Shown one piece after another: positions 34,878-43,568 of a stretch of DNA of 64,000 nucleotides. Numbering within the stretch: position 1 is the stretch's first letter; every line of letters starts with the position of its first letter. The position numbers and the translations under genes were made by a program. The DNA lies in assembly GCF_024055635.1 (NCBI RefSeq), contig NZ_JAMXMB010000018.1, positions 1-64,000 on the forward strand, in the 5' to 3' direction. This DNA is from Microbacterium yannicii (lineage in GTDB: Bacteria; Actinomycetota; Actinomycetes; Actinomycetales; Microbacteriaceae). Under the pieces are notes generated by a model. The model was not told the DNA's origin, did no database searches, and saw only the letters and a program-made list of their open reading frames with translations.

Positions 34878-36028
34878 GCTCTTAGCATCTCTTCCGACAG
34901 CTGGGTAATGGCGGTATCGAACGCGGATGCCAACACCCGATCGTTCATGGACTCACCGAAGGTGCCGGCATGGGCCGCGAGGCGCGCGGCCTCTTCCGGG
35001 TCGTGGATGCACCGTTCGAGCGTGGCGGCAAGAGAAGCGGCATCGCCGGGTTCGAATGTGAGCCCGTTCACACCGTCGGTCACCTGCTCAATCGCACCAC
35101 CGTGATTGGAGATGATGGTGACGCATCCGTGCGTGATCGCTTGCGCGACGACCTGCCCGAAGGGCTCCGGGTGGCGAGATGGGACCACGACGATGTCCGT
35201 GGTCCGAAGCCGGGTTGGCACGTCGTCGATGTGTCCGTGGAACGTGGTGGGCACGCGGCCTTGGGCAGCCTTCGCCTCGAGTTCGTCCGCGAACGCCGCA
35301 TCCGCGAAAAACTGCCCGCCGTAGATGTCCAGCCTCAGATCTGTTCCCGGGTTGGCTTTCGCGACCAACTCGACGGCGTCGATCAGCGTGTCGATGCCCT
35401 TCCATCGATCCAGCCTGCTGAAAGACGCGATCCTGATGGCGTGCTGACCGCTCAGAGGGGCGACCCGTCCCTGCGAATCGGACGTATCCACCCCAGAAAG
35501 CGGGTACGCGACTCGTGCGGGCCTGGAGGCGAGAATGGGGGGGAGCGTTCCTCGAGTCCATTCGCTGTTAGCCAAGTAGCCGGCAAACCGGCGGAGGACG
35601 ACGTTGGTGTCGAACCAGCGCTTGAGGCGCGTCGAGTCAGGTGGTGCGGCTTCGGTTCGCAGGTAATTGACCATCCCTCGACTCGGCACTCCACTGAGGG
35701 CGAGGGCAAGGGCCGCGTAACCGCTGTTCGCAATCACGATGGTGTTGCTGTCGTGACTCTTCAGGATGGCGCGGAGACGTGGGATCGAACGAAGGAGAAG
35801 ACGGCGAGAGTAAGGTTCGTTCGGAAACACGACTGTGGTCTCCACGCCCTTGTCTTGCAGCTGACCCGTGACAGGACCGCCAGCGACGAAGACCACCTTG
35901 CGTTTGTGCGAGCTGGGCTGTCCAAGATAGCGCTGCAAGCCCAGCTGTCCGCCTCCGGGTTGCCCACTGTGGTCGACGAAGACGAGGTTGAGGCTGGGTG
36001 CAGCCTGCTGGTCCTGGCTGTGAGTCAT
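34874..36028 (-). CDS. GT4-family glycosyltransferase (3)
   Basis: 384 residues. Opens LNLVFVDHSGQPGGGQLGLQ, a glycine-rich acceptor loop, then IRIASFSRLDRWKGIDTLID, FHGHIDDVPTRLRTTDIVVV, PSRHPEPFGQVVAQAITHGC (the EPFG donor-binding motif) and GLTFEPGDAASLA, the full retaining GT4 set. Soluble or peripheral membrane. Start and stop overlap the adjacent genes by ATGA, so it is co-translated with the polymerase and next transferase. Confidence 0.87.
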   Translation of the reverse strand: MTHSQDQQAAPSLNLVFVDHSGQPGGGQLGLQRYLGQPSSHKRKVVFVAGGPVTGQLQDKGVETTVVFPNEPYSRRLLLRSIPRLRAILKSHDSNTIVIANSGYAALALALSGVPSRGMVNYLRTEAAPPDSTRLKRWFDTNVVLRRFAGYLANSEWTRGTLPPILASRPARVAYPLSGVDTSDSQGRVAPLSGQHAIRIASFSRLDRWKGIDTLIDAVELVAKANPGTDLRLDIYGGQFFADAAFADELEAKAAQGRVPTTFHGHIDDVPTRLRTTDIVVVPSRHPEPFGQVVAQAITHGCVTIISNHGGAIEQVTDGVNGLTFEPGDAASLAATLERCIHDPEEAARLAAHAGTFGESMNDRVLASAFDTAITQLSEEMLRA

Positions 36029-37125
36029 GTTTCTACTGCCTCTGCACCTCTAGCGGCGGACACATCTCGCCCACGATCGCTCAACCAGCGTCCGGATCCC
36101 GGCTCCCCAGAGAACCGCTCGAGCAGCGAACGCATCGCGGAGACCTGCGACTGGCGATTCATGGACGCGCGCAATGCTCGGGTCCCCCGCACCGCGAGGT
36201 CGTACACAGGTCCGCGATCCAATACCGACAAGATCATCTCGGCGGCCTCGCCGGCGGACCCTGCCGCAACGAGGCCGATTCCGTCGAACGGAGAAATCGC
36301 GCGGACGACAATGGGATGCTCGAACGAACCTGCATCGAGGACGCTGAGCGGGAAACCCTCATAGATGGCGGAGTGATAGTACACCGAGGCTTGGCTGAGA
36401 AGATCGATGAGAGCATCGCGGGAGAGCCAGCCGGTGACGGCGATCTGAGCTTGCTGCAGCCGCCTTGTGAGCTCGGGATCACCCTCACCGGCCCAGACGA
36501 ATTCCACATCCGGCCGAGACTGCCGGACAAGATGCGACACTTCGATGAAGTGCCCCGGGTCCTTCTGAGGCGAGATGCGGCCGATCATCAGAACGCGTCG
36601 GCCCGGATCGAAACCGGTCGTGTTGCCGCCGTCGTCGGGGGTGACCGTGGGTGAGTTCGGGACGATGTGGGTCACTGCCGCCGAGTCGAGCGACCGGGCG
36701 AGTGATTCTTCATGGGGCGTGAGCGCGAGTGTCACCCTGGAGCGCTGCGTCAATCTGGCTTCTGCAAACCGATAGATCGCTCGTCGGATGCGCGACTCAC
36801 TCGTGTCCTCAAACTTGTACGCGTGCGGTGCGTATGCGACGGGAGCGTCAAGGCGCCGCGCACGGGCATAAACGCCCGCCCAACTCGAGTGCGCAATGAC
36901 AAGGTCTGGTCGCAGATTCTCGACCTGAGCGTCAACGGCCTTTGCGCGGCGGAAGAGCCCGGTAGGCATTCGCGAAGCGGATGCGAAAGCATGCTCCCCT
37001 GTAGGCGACTCTTCCCCCTCCCAGAGCAGGTGATGCTCATGCTCCGGGGTCAGCTTCGCCCACAACTGCACCGCCCGTCCGACGCCGGCGCCATAGCACT
37101 CCACAACGTGCAGAATCTTCGTCAT
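36025..37125 (-). CDS. GT4-family glycosyltransferase (4)
   Basis: 366 residues beginning MTKILHVVECYGAGVGRAVQ. GT4 features: VIAHSSWAGVYARARRLDAP, VLMIGRISPQKDPGHFIEV, VTGWLSRDALIDLLSQASVY and SAIYEGFPLSVLDAGSFEHP. As the first transferase after the initiating phosphotransferase it may add the second sugar; gene order does not prove that. The start ATG is 13 bases after the upstream stop. Confidence 0.87.
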   Translation of the reverse strand: MTKILHVVECYGAGVGRAVQLWAKLTPEHEHHLLWEGEESPTGEHAFASASRMPTGLFRRAKAVDAQVENLRPDLVIAHSSWAGVYARARRLDAPVAYAPHAYKFEDTSESRIRRAIYRFAEARLTQRSRVTLALTPHEESLARSLDSAAVTHIVPNSPTVTPDDGGNTTGFDPGRRVLMIGRISPQKDPGHFIEVSHLVRQSRPDVEFVWAGEGDPELTRRLQQAQIAVTGWLSRDALIDLLSQASVYYHSAIYEGFPLSVLDAGSFEHPIVVRAISPFDGIGLVAAGSAGEAAEMILSVLDRGPVYDLAVRGTRALRASMNRQSQVSAMRSLLERFSGEPGSGRWLSDRGRDVSAARGAEAVET

Positions 37126-37138
37126 CGGTATTCCCCGG

Positions 37139-38641
37139 TCAGTGAGCGGTTGTTCCGGGTGCAAGGACAGCGCGCACTGTCTTCGCCAGAATCGCGATGT
37201 CGCCGACGAGCGACCAGTTCTCGACGTAGTAGAGGTCCAGGCGGACCGTCTGGTCCCAGTCGAGTGCGCTGCGTCCGCTGACTTGCCAGAGCCCGGTGAT
37301 GCCGGGACGGGCGAGGAGGCGCCGACGGGCGGCATCCGAGTACAGCTCAACTTCCGCAGCCACCTGTGGACGCGGGCCGACCAGGCTCATCGATCCGGTC
37401 AGGACATCGAAGAGCTGGGGGAGCTCATCGAGCGAATACTTGCGGATGAACCGGCCGATCGGGGTGATCCGAGGATCGTTCTGGACCTTGAAGAGTGGTT
37501 GGGTCGACGTTCCCTGTTCCTCGAGCAGCGCCGCAAGCTCGGCATCGGCGCCGACTCGCATCGAGCGGAACTTGTGCATGCGGAAGGGACGTCCCTTGAG
37601 ACCGATGCGCTCTTGGCTGAACAGGAGCGGACCCGGACTGGATGCCATCACCGCGATGGCGACGACCAGGAGGACCGGCAAGAGAAGGATTATTAGAACA
37701 GTGGAGCTGAAGATATCGAACGCGCGCTTGGCGAATCGCTGCCCGGCGGAGAAGCGCGGTGTCTCCACATGGATGAGCGGAAGGCCCGCGACAGGACGGG
37801 TATGAATGCGTGGCCCCGCGATGTCCACGATGCTAGGCGCGAGCACGAGATGCTGCCGCCCCGCTTCGAGCGACCACGAGATCTGCTTCACCTTCGAGGG
37901 GGGAAGATCGTCGGTGCTCGTGACGGCGACGGTGTCGGCCTTGGTGGCCGCGATGGCTCGCTCGACCGCATTGACGTTGCCCATGATCGGGATATCGGTG
38001 TCGGGTATGAACCCCGCGATTCGCCCGGTCGGCACGCATGCCCCCACCACCTGATAGCCGGCGGCCGGTGAACGCCGCAGCTCGTGAGCGATCTGGCCGA
38101 CCGACTCTTCCGATCCGACCAGCAGCACTCGTGCGGAGTATTCGCCGACGGAGCGCTTGGCGGCGAGCCATTGCCGCCACAGCCACCGCTCGAGAATCAG
38201 CGTGGCGATGCCGAGAGGGAGAGAGATCAGGAGGAAGCCGCGTGCGACGTCGACCCGCAAGAGGAATGCCACGATCGCGATCAGTCCGAACAGCCGCAGG
38301 CTCGCATCCGTGACGCGCACGTATTCGGTGTTCCCGATGCCGATGACTCGGTAGTTGCGGGTGTCATGCAGAGCCAACGCCAGCATCCAACCTACGACGA
38401 CCACCGCAGAGAAGATCCAGTACGACAGTTCGCCGAGCCCCGCGACCTCAGCGGGCTCCAACCCGAACCACAAGATCTGCGTACCGTAGACGACCCAGAC
38501 GACGACGAGCAGGTCACTGATGAGCAAGCGGCGCGCATAGCTCCGTCGCCAGTTGGCGTGGCCGTCGCGAAGTGGCCATCCGGGGGAGCTGGCGGGTTCG
38601 GTCGAAGGCGTCCTTTCGGAAGCCCGGATATCCACTGTCAC
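37139..38641 (-). CDS. Undecaprenyl-phosphate glycosylphosphotransferase
   Basis: 500 residues; starts repeat-unit assembly by transferring sugar-1-phosphate to undecaprenyl phosphate. Four N-terminal transmembrane helices (about 38-130), a CoA-binding-like Rossmann domain, a fifth helix, then the catalytic bacterial sugar transferase domain: KRAFDIFSSTVLIILLLPVL, MHKFRSM, KYSLDELPQLFDVLTG, SLVGPRP, RPGITGLWQVSGRS. The actinobacterial members often use glucose or galactose; substrate unproven. AAAGG (38653-38649) upstream supports GTG 38641. First gene of the minus-strand arm. Confidence 0.92.
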   Translation of the reverse strand: MTVDIRASERTPSTEPASSPGWPLRDGHANWRRSYARRLLISDLLVVVWVVYGTQILWFGLEPAEVAGLGELSYWIFSAVVVVGWMLALALHDTRNYRVIGIGNTEYVRVTDASLRLFGLIAIVAFLLRVDVARGFLLISLPLGIATLILERWLWRQWLAAKRSVGEYSARVLLVGSEESVGQIAHELRRSPAAGYQVVGACVPTGRIAGFIPDTDIPIMGNVNAVERAIAATKADTVAVTSTDDLPPSKVKQISWSLEAGRQHLVLAPSIVDIAGPRIHTRPVAGLPLIHVETPRFSAGQRFAKRAFDIFSSTVLIILLLPVLLVVAIAVMASSPGPLLFSQERIGLKGRPFRMHKFRSMRVGADAELAALLEEQGTSTQPLFKVQNDPRITPIGRFIRKYSLDELPQLFDVLTGSMSLVGPRPQVAAEVELYSDAARRRLLARPGITGLWQVSGRSALDWDQTVRLDLYYVENWSLVGDIAILAKTVRAVLAPGTTAH

Positions 38642-38944
38642 ACATGCACCTTTCGTGGGCGGGGAGTCCTCGCCGACTCGAAAACGTACGCGCTTGCGGG
38701 TGTCGTGGATATCTCGGGTGCAACTCACAACATCGATCGCTGTTTCCACGGTACCAGGGGAATCGGAACCATGCGCCAGAGCGAGCGAGCCTGTAACGAG
38801 ATGTTTCCATCGCCGTGCGCGGATATGTCATTTACCGCGGGAGAGACCGATTCCGCGAGCCGCACCGGTGCTCGACCAGCGTGATTCTTTGGCAACACTT
38901 CTCGCTGAAGGTGGCAACAATGTCACAGGCGCATGCCCAAATCC
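38642..38944. other. Intergenic 303 bp, promoter region of minus-strand EPS arm
   Basis: Contains no gene I can support. It is less GC-rich than its surroundings and must carry the promoter of the phosphotransferase operon, but I cannot pick out a convincing -35/-10 pair. Confidence 0.5.
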
Positions 38945-39826
38945 CTACTGCACAAAGACGAGCTCGTCGCCACTCCACACCACGACATCGGCGCCCGTGA
39001 CATCAATCGCGAGGGCAGCATCGGCGTCCACGGCGGCGGCGCAGCCGATCGCTACTGGTTTAGCAGCACCAGCCGGAGCGACCCGAGACAGCGCCACACC
39101 GGCGCACTCATGCTCAGCGTGCGCGACGACGACCTCCCCTCCATCGATCGCGACTGCGATCGCGCTCTCGGGCGCGAGCTGTTCCCATACCGTTCCTGTC
39201 CACGACCACGCGCGACCATCGCACACCAGCGCGATCACGTCGCCCTGGGCGTGAAGGCCCGAAGAAGCGCCGCACGGTGCAGGAACTGTCGCGGTGGCGA
39301 GATGTATGGACGCGGCATCCTTCGGATCTACGAAGCGCGACGCAGTCAAGACGTCCGGGTAGGACTCCCAGAACTGGCCGCGCGTGTATGTCCGCAGTGC
39401 CTGGGCGTTGCAGCCCGCGACGCCTGCAACGACTTCGGCATCGGCTCCCGTGAAGGCATTGAGCGTAAGCACCCTCTCGATCCCGAGATAGTTCGGAGTC
39501 ACCGCTATCCAGGTCGCCCCGGCGTCTGACGACCGTTCGATGACGGGCGCGCGACCGCCGCAGGCCCCCGCCGTCGCCCGCCACCATTGGGTCTCGCCGA
39601 TGGCCAGGAAGCGCTGCTGGTCTGTCGGCAAGGCCGCCTCGCCGGTCGGAGTGGGCGTCGGCGTTCTCACCCCCAGCGTGAATGTCGGTGCCGGGGCCAT
39701 CTGGCCGGTCGGCGTTGCCGTGTGCACACGCTCATACGCCGTCATGGCGACCACGCCGACCAGCACCGCCAGCACGCTGACGGCGCCGATCGCGATCCAC
39801 CTCGCGAGTCCACCGCCACGCATCAT
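38945..39826 (-). CDS. Membrane-anchored extracytoplasmic protein, unknown
   Basis: 293 residues: N-terminal transmembrane helix (WIAIGAVSVLAVLVGVVAMTAY), a Pro/Thr-rich linker (residues ~38-62), then an all-beta domain with repeats such as RSSDAGATWIAVTP that resemble sialidase/BNR-type beta-propeller blades; conserved Cys residues may pair outside the cell. It begins 13 bases after the Wzc-like kinase gene on the same strand, so is likely co-expressed. Possibly an outer-face accessory of the exopolysaccharide machinery; no catalytic residues identified. Confidence 0.72.
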   Translation of the reverse strand: MMRGGGLARWIAIGAVSVLAVLVGVVAMTAYERVHTATPTGQMAPAPTFTLGVRTPTPTPTGEAALPTDQQRFLAIGETQWWRATAGACGGRAPVIERSSDAGATWIAVTPNYLGIERVLTLNAFTGADAEVVAGVAGCNAQALRTYTRGQFWESYPDVLTASRFVDPKDAASIHLATATVPAPCGASSGLHAQGDVIALVCDGRAWSWTGTVWEQLAPESAIAVAIDGGEVVVAHAEHECAGVALSRVAPAGAAKPVAIGCAAAVDADAALAIDVTGADVVVWSGDELVFVQ

Positions 39827-39838
39827 GTCGTCCGCGCG

Positions 39839-41722
39839 TCAGCGGACCTGGTCCGAGCCGTCCTGCCAGCTCGGAGACACCCCGGACTGGCGGATAAGGT
39901 CATCAATGGTGAGCGGGCCGCTCTCAGGACCGGGCTCTGCTGGCACCGATCGCGGCGTCGGGGCCGAGGTCGGGTCGATGGTCGTCATCCGACGCTCCGC
40001 GCGAGATGCGGCGCTTTCGGCCTCCGTCGGCATGGAGCGAGACGGGCGAGGCACAGTCGCGTCCGACACCGGCTCCGCCGCGGCATCAGGAGCGCGCCGC
40101 GGGCGTGCGTCTGGCGTAGGGACGGGCTGCGCTTGCGGTGTGGGTGTCGCCGGCGCCTTCGTCGCGGGCGCGGCCTGAGAAACGGTCTGCACCCCGGGAA
40201 CGACTGGCGTGGCTGTTGCCTGCGTAGCCGGTGTCGCAACAGACGGAGCTGCGCTCTTCGACGCGGCAGCCGACTTCTTGGTCTCCCTCGCCTTTGCGGC
40301 GTCCGCGGCTTTCGCTCGCTTCTTGGCCTTCGCCGGCTTTTCGTCGACGTAGCCGTAGGCACCGTACCCGTACCCGTACCCGTAGCCGTACGCGTAGGAG
40401 TCCGGCCCGCGCGTGGGAACCATCGTGAGCGCTACGCCTGCGATGTGCGCCCCGACGGTCTCGAGAGTGTCTACGGCGCCCGAGAGCTGGTGCCGGTTCG
40501 TGCGTCCCGCCGAGACCACGACGATGGCGCCGCTCGTCGCCTTGGCGAGGATGGCGGCGTCCGTCACCGGAAGCAGCGGGGGAGCATCACAGAGCACGAC
40601 GTCGAAGTCACGCTCGAGCACTTCGAGGAGCGTGTGCATGTTCTTCGAGCCGAGCAGCTCGCTCGGGTTCGGCGGGATCTTGCCGGCGGGCAGCACGTAG
40701 AGGCTGCGGTTGCCCCAAGGCAGCATGACGTCCGTGATGCGCGCGCGGCCGATGAGCACATCGGTCAGGCCTGCTCCGCCTTCGATTCCGAGGTATTCCG
40801 CGACCTTCGGCTTGCGCAGGTCGGTGTCGAGCAGCGCGACGCGGTTGCCGGCGTCGGCGAGCGCGATCGCCAGGTTGATGGTCGAGGTCGACTTGCCCTC
40901 ACTCGGCACGCTGGAGGTGACGACGAACGACGAGCGCCCACCCACGTCGAGGAACTGCAGGTTGGTCCGCATCGCGCGGAACGACTCGGCGCGGGGGCTG
41001 AGAGGGTCGTCATGGACGATGAGCGGACGCTCTTTCGCCTTCGGGTCGAAGGCGATCGCGCCGATGATGGGCCGGTCCGTCACCTGCTCCACGTCGCGCG
41101 GCGTGCGGATGCGCGTGTCGAGTACGGACCGCAGCACCGCGACTCCCACGCCGAGAGCGAGACCGATGAGCGCACCCAGTGCGAGGTTCAGCGGGACGTT
41201 GGGACTCGACGGCGTGAGCGGCGGAAGCGCGTCTTTGACCCGGGACAGTCGCACCGGGCTGCTTGATGTGCCGTCGGCGTTCTGCACGGACTCGATCGAC
41301 TCCACGGCCGCCGAAAGCGAAGCCGCCAGAGCATTCGCTGTCTCAGCCGCTTGGAGTGGATCGGCGTCTGTCACGGTGATCGAGATCAGGGTCGTGTTGG
41401 CGGTCGTCGACGCCTCTACTCGCCCCGCGAGGCCCGCTGCCGTCGTCCCCAGACCGAGTTCGGCGATGACCGGGTTCATGACGATGGGAGTCGATACGAG
41501 GTTGGCGTAGGTCGCAACGCGGGACTGCGTGAAGCTGGACCCCTGCTGCAGTTCGCCGATCGACGAGCTGGCCTGCGTCGAGACGAAAACGGTGCTCTGC
41601 GCTTCGTATTGGGGCGTGCGGGTGAGCGACCATCCCGCGGCCAGACCGATCCCGAGCAAGGTGGCCACGATGATGATCAGCCAGTTCTTGCGCAGGATCC
41701 GGATGTAGTCGGTGAGCTCCAT
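39839..41722 (-). CDS. Wzc-like polysaccharide co-polymerase and tyrosine autokinase
   Basis: 627 residues. Wzz domain with transmembrane helices at about 14-33 and 176-196, then a BY-kinase domain: Walker A SSVPSEGKSTS (GKS near 274), Walker A' VALLDTDLRKP and Walker B VVLCDAPPLLPVTDAAIL. A tyrosine cluster SYAYGYGYGYGYGAYGY (about 441-459) is the expected autophosphorylation region; its DNA is a near-perfect hexamer repeat. An unusual Ala/Pro/Lys-rich tail of ~165 residues follows, where most family members end. Kinase and chain-length regulator are fused, as in proteobacterial Wzc. The partner phosphatase is encoded just upstream. Confidence 0.93.
   Translation of the reverse strand: MELTDYIRILRKNWLIIIVATLLGIGLAAGWSLTRTPQYEAQSTVFVSTQASSSIGELQQGSSFTQSRVATYANLVSTPIVMNPVIAELGLGTTAAGLAGRVEASTTANTTLISITVTDADPLQAAETANALAASLSAAVESIESVQNADGTSSSPVRLSRVKDALPPLTPSSPNVPLNLALGALIGLALGVGVAVLRSVLDTRIRTPRDVEQVTDRPIIGAIAFDPKAKERPLIVHDDPLSPRAESFRAMRTNLQFLDVGGRSSFVVTSSVPSEGKSTSTINLAIALADAGNRVALLDTDLRKPKVAEYLGIEGGAGLTDVLIGRARITDVMLPWGNRSLYVLPAGKIPPNPSELLGSKNMHTLLEVLERDFDVVLCDAPPLLPVTDAAILAKATSGAIVVVSAGRTNRHQLSGAVDTLETVGAHIAGVALTMVPTRGPDSYAYGYGYGYGYGAYGYVDEKPAKAKKRAKAADAAKARETKKSAAASKSAAPSVATPATQATATPVVPGVQTVSQAAPATKAPATPTPQAQPVPTPDARPRRAPDAAAEPVSDATVPRPSRSMPTEAESAASRAERRMTTIDPTSAPTPRSVPAEPGPESGPLTIDDLIRQSGVSPSWQDGSDQVR
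40348..40397. repeat. Hexamer repeat encoding the Tyr-Gly cluster
   Basis: Tandem CGTACC / CGTAGC-type hexamers on the plus strand, read on the minus strand as repeated Gly-Tyr codons. Slippage would change the number of tyrosines by whole Gly-Tyr units and stay in frame. Confidence 0.85.
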
Positions 41723-41794
41723 GTCGCCTCTCGCGCGTTCCGTATGCTTCCGGTCATTGTTCCACAGGGGAATTCCGGCACTGTTTCGGGGATG

Positions 41795-42388
41795 TCACAC
41801 AGCGACGGCGCGCACGGTCGCCGCGACGGCAGTAATTGCCGGCTCCAACTGCGATGCCGACAGAAGATATGTCTCCCACGGCTGCCGGTACGGGTCGACG
41901 ACATCGTCGTCGTTCGGGTCGCCGAGCGGGGTGACCAGGCCGCGGTAAGAGGCGACAACCGACGCGACAGCGCGCAGCCGAGCCGACGCTTCCGTCCCAG
42001 CCTCGTCGGCGGCGGCCCGCAGGTCGGCTTCTGGAACGGCGGCCGCGATGCGGCCGAATTCCCGGATCGTGAACGTCGACCTCAGCCGCGATGGGGCCAG
42101 TTCGGCGACGGCCCGCCGGTGCTCGCGAGTCATGGTGAGGATGAGATCGGGGGAGGTGAGGTGCTTCTCAGTGAGGAAGCGGGAGCGGTGGGCCGCTGCG
42201 TCCTGTTCGAGGACGCCGAGCGCGACCGCGATGTGCGCAGCCTCCGGCGTCATCGGCGCAGCGGCGAGCCCACGTGTCCCCGCGCTCGCCACCTGTGGCG
42301 AGAGGTCGGCGAGCCTCGCGCGGAGCAGGAGTTCCGCGAGCGGTGAGCGGCAGATGTTGCCCGTGCACACCGTCAGGATCTCGAACAA
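41795..42388 (-). CDS. Low-molecular-weight protein tyrosine phosphatase
   Basis: 197 residues with the P-loop CTGNICRS (nucleophile Cys8, Arg14) at the very N-terminus and the general-acid region DDDVVDPYRQP (about 160-170). Wzb-type phosphatases dephosphorylate the tyrosine cluster of Wzc kinases and so cycle polysaccharide assembly. It lies 72 bases upstream of the kinase gene on the same strand. Longer than the usual ~150 residues because of an Ala-rich C-terminal part. Confidence 0.9.
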   Translation of the reverse strand: MFEILTVCTGNICRSPLAELLLRARLADLSPQVASAGTRGLAAAPMTPEAAHIAVALGVLEQDAAAHRSRFLTEKHLTSPDLILTMTREHRRAVAELAPSRLRSTFTIREFGRIAAAVPEADLRAAADEAGTEASARLRAVASVVASYRGLVTPLGDPNDDDVVDPYRQPWETYLLSASQLEPAITAVAATVRAVAV

Positions 42389-42423
42389 CGGGTGTCCTCC
42401 GCGGGGCAGGGTAACGTGGGCGG

Positions 42424-43338
42424 GTGCCTGACAAGCCTAGCGATGCCTCCTCCGGCGGGGCGCCGCCGGTCTTCGAGCCGGTCGACGTGTGGGCGATAGA
42501 AGCCCCGAACGCGATGGCACAGGCCGACTTCGAAGCGGCCGCCGATGCCCAGCGTGGGCAAGACGCGGCAGGGTCGCTCGAACCCTCAGCTGAGGAAAAG
42601 CGCCGGGGGCGCAGCCGGAGTCGCGCCCCACGCACGGATTGGCGCCTCGGTGGGCGTACCGTGCTGCGGTGGCGCGAGGGCCTTCTCGCAGTTGCTCTCA
42701 TATCGCTCGGATTGGGCGTCGTCGCCGCCACCGTCGTCAGTCAGTTCTGGCTCTCTCCGTGGGCCGCGGCATCCGCCACGATCCTCATCGGGATCGGGAT
42801 GCTGGTGCCTGTCGTGTGGGCCTTCTCGAGGTCACGGCCCGTCGGCCTGCTGCGCTTCCGCGCGATCGATCTGCTGTACGGGCTCGTTCTCGGAGCACTC
42901 CTTCGGACGACCCAGGGGTGGTTGCAGGGCATGGGCGGATCGCCTGCACCGTTGCCATCGTTCTCCCGTGTTGACGGTGCGATCTCGGTGACGACAGTGC
43001 TCGGCGACATCCTCGCGCCGGTACTCGTTGCACCTCTGCTCGAGGAGCTGTTCTTCCGTGGCGTCGTGCTGGTCGCCCTCTACACCGTGCTGCGTCGGCC
43101 GTTCGGCAAGGTCGCCGCGGGAGTAGGCGCGGTCGCCGGCTCGGCGGCGCTGTTCGTGGTCGCGCACGCGATGCTCGGATCGACGAGCGTCGACGGCATC
43201 GTGGTGCTGACGCTGCTCGCGAGCGTGTGCGGGTTGCTGGTGATCCTCACCGGTCGCATCTGGGGCGCGGTTCTCACGCACGCCGTTTTCAACGCAACTT
43301 TCGTCGTGCTCGCACTCGCAGGAACATTCTGGAACTGA
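42424..43338 (+). CDS. CPBP-family intramembrane protease (1)
   Basis: 304 residues: a hydrophilic N-terminal ~75 residues (Ala/Gly/Arg-rich), then about eight transmembrane helices. CPBP (CAAX-like, Abi) motifs: LLEELFFRGVVLVAL (EExxxR, about 204-209), FVVAHAMLG and LTHAVFNATFV. Family proteases cleave within or near the membrane; some process bacteriocins or surface proteins, many have no known substrate. GTG 42424; divergent from the phosphatase gene with only 35 bases between the starts, so the promoters must overlap or transcripts be leaderless. Confidence 0.85.
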   Translation: MPDKPSDASSGGAPPVFEPVDVWAIEAPNAMAQADFEAAADAQRGQDAAGSLEPSAEEKRRGRSRSRAPRTDWRLGGRTVLRWREGLLAVALISLGLGVVAATVVSQFWLSPWAAASATILIGIGMLVPVVWAFSRSRPVGLLRFRAIDLLYGLVLGALLRTTQGWLQGMGGSPAPLPSFSRVDGAISVTTVLGDILAPVLVAPLLEELFFRGVVLVALYTVLRRPFGKVAAGVGAVAGSAALFVVAHAMLGSTSVDGIVVLTLLASVCGLLVILTGRIWGAVLTHAVFNATFVVLALAGTFWN

Positions 43339-43368
43339 TGCACGGATTCTCGGGGCGATTGCAGAATT

Positions 43369-43423
43369 GTGTCCCCCTTTCGGGGGACACGATTGAAAAA
43401 TGGTGTCCCCCTTTCGGGGGACA
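43369..43423 (+). terminator. Two identical tandem hairpins after CPBP gene
   Basis: TGTCCCCCTTTCGGGGGACA occurs at 43370-43389 and 43404-43423, each a perfect eight-base stem with a TTTC loop, separated by 14 bases that include AAAAA. Placed 30 bases after the protease stop they can act as tandem terminators; the exact duplication also looks like a small repeat element. Confidence 0.7.
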
Positions 43424-43436
43424 AGTGTTGCAAGGT

Positions 43437-43452
43437 GTTACCTGCCGGTAAC
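43437..43452. promoter_or_regulatory. Inverted repeat upstream of LPxTG gene
   Basis: GTTACC-TGCC-GGTAAC, a perfect 6+4+6 palindrome, about 115 bases before ATG 43569. A further GTTACC lies at 43549-43554. Candidate operator; no regulator known. Confidence 0.4.
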
Positions 43453-43568
43453 GAATCGGCGTAGAAATCGTCTCGCTTTCTGCGCTACCGTCGAAAAACG
43501 GGGAAGCCCTTGCCAGCGTTGCCGCCCCCTTAATCCCACTGCACATTCGTTACCAATAGAGGACTGAC

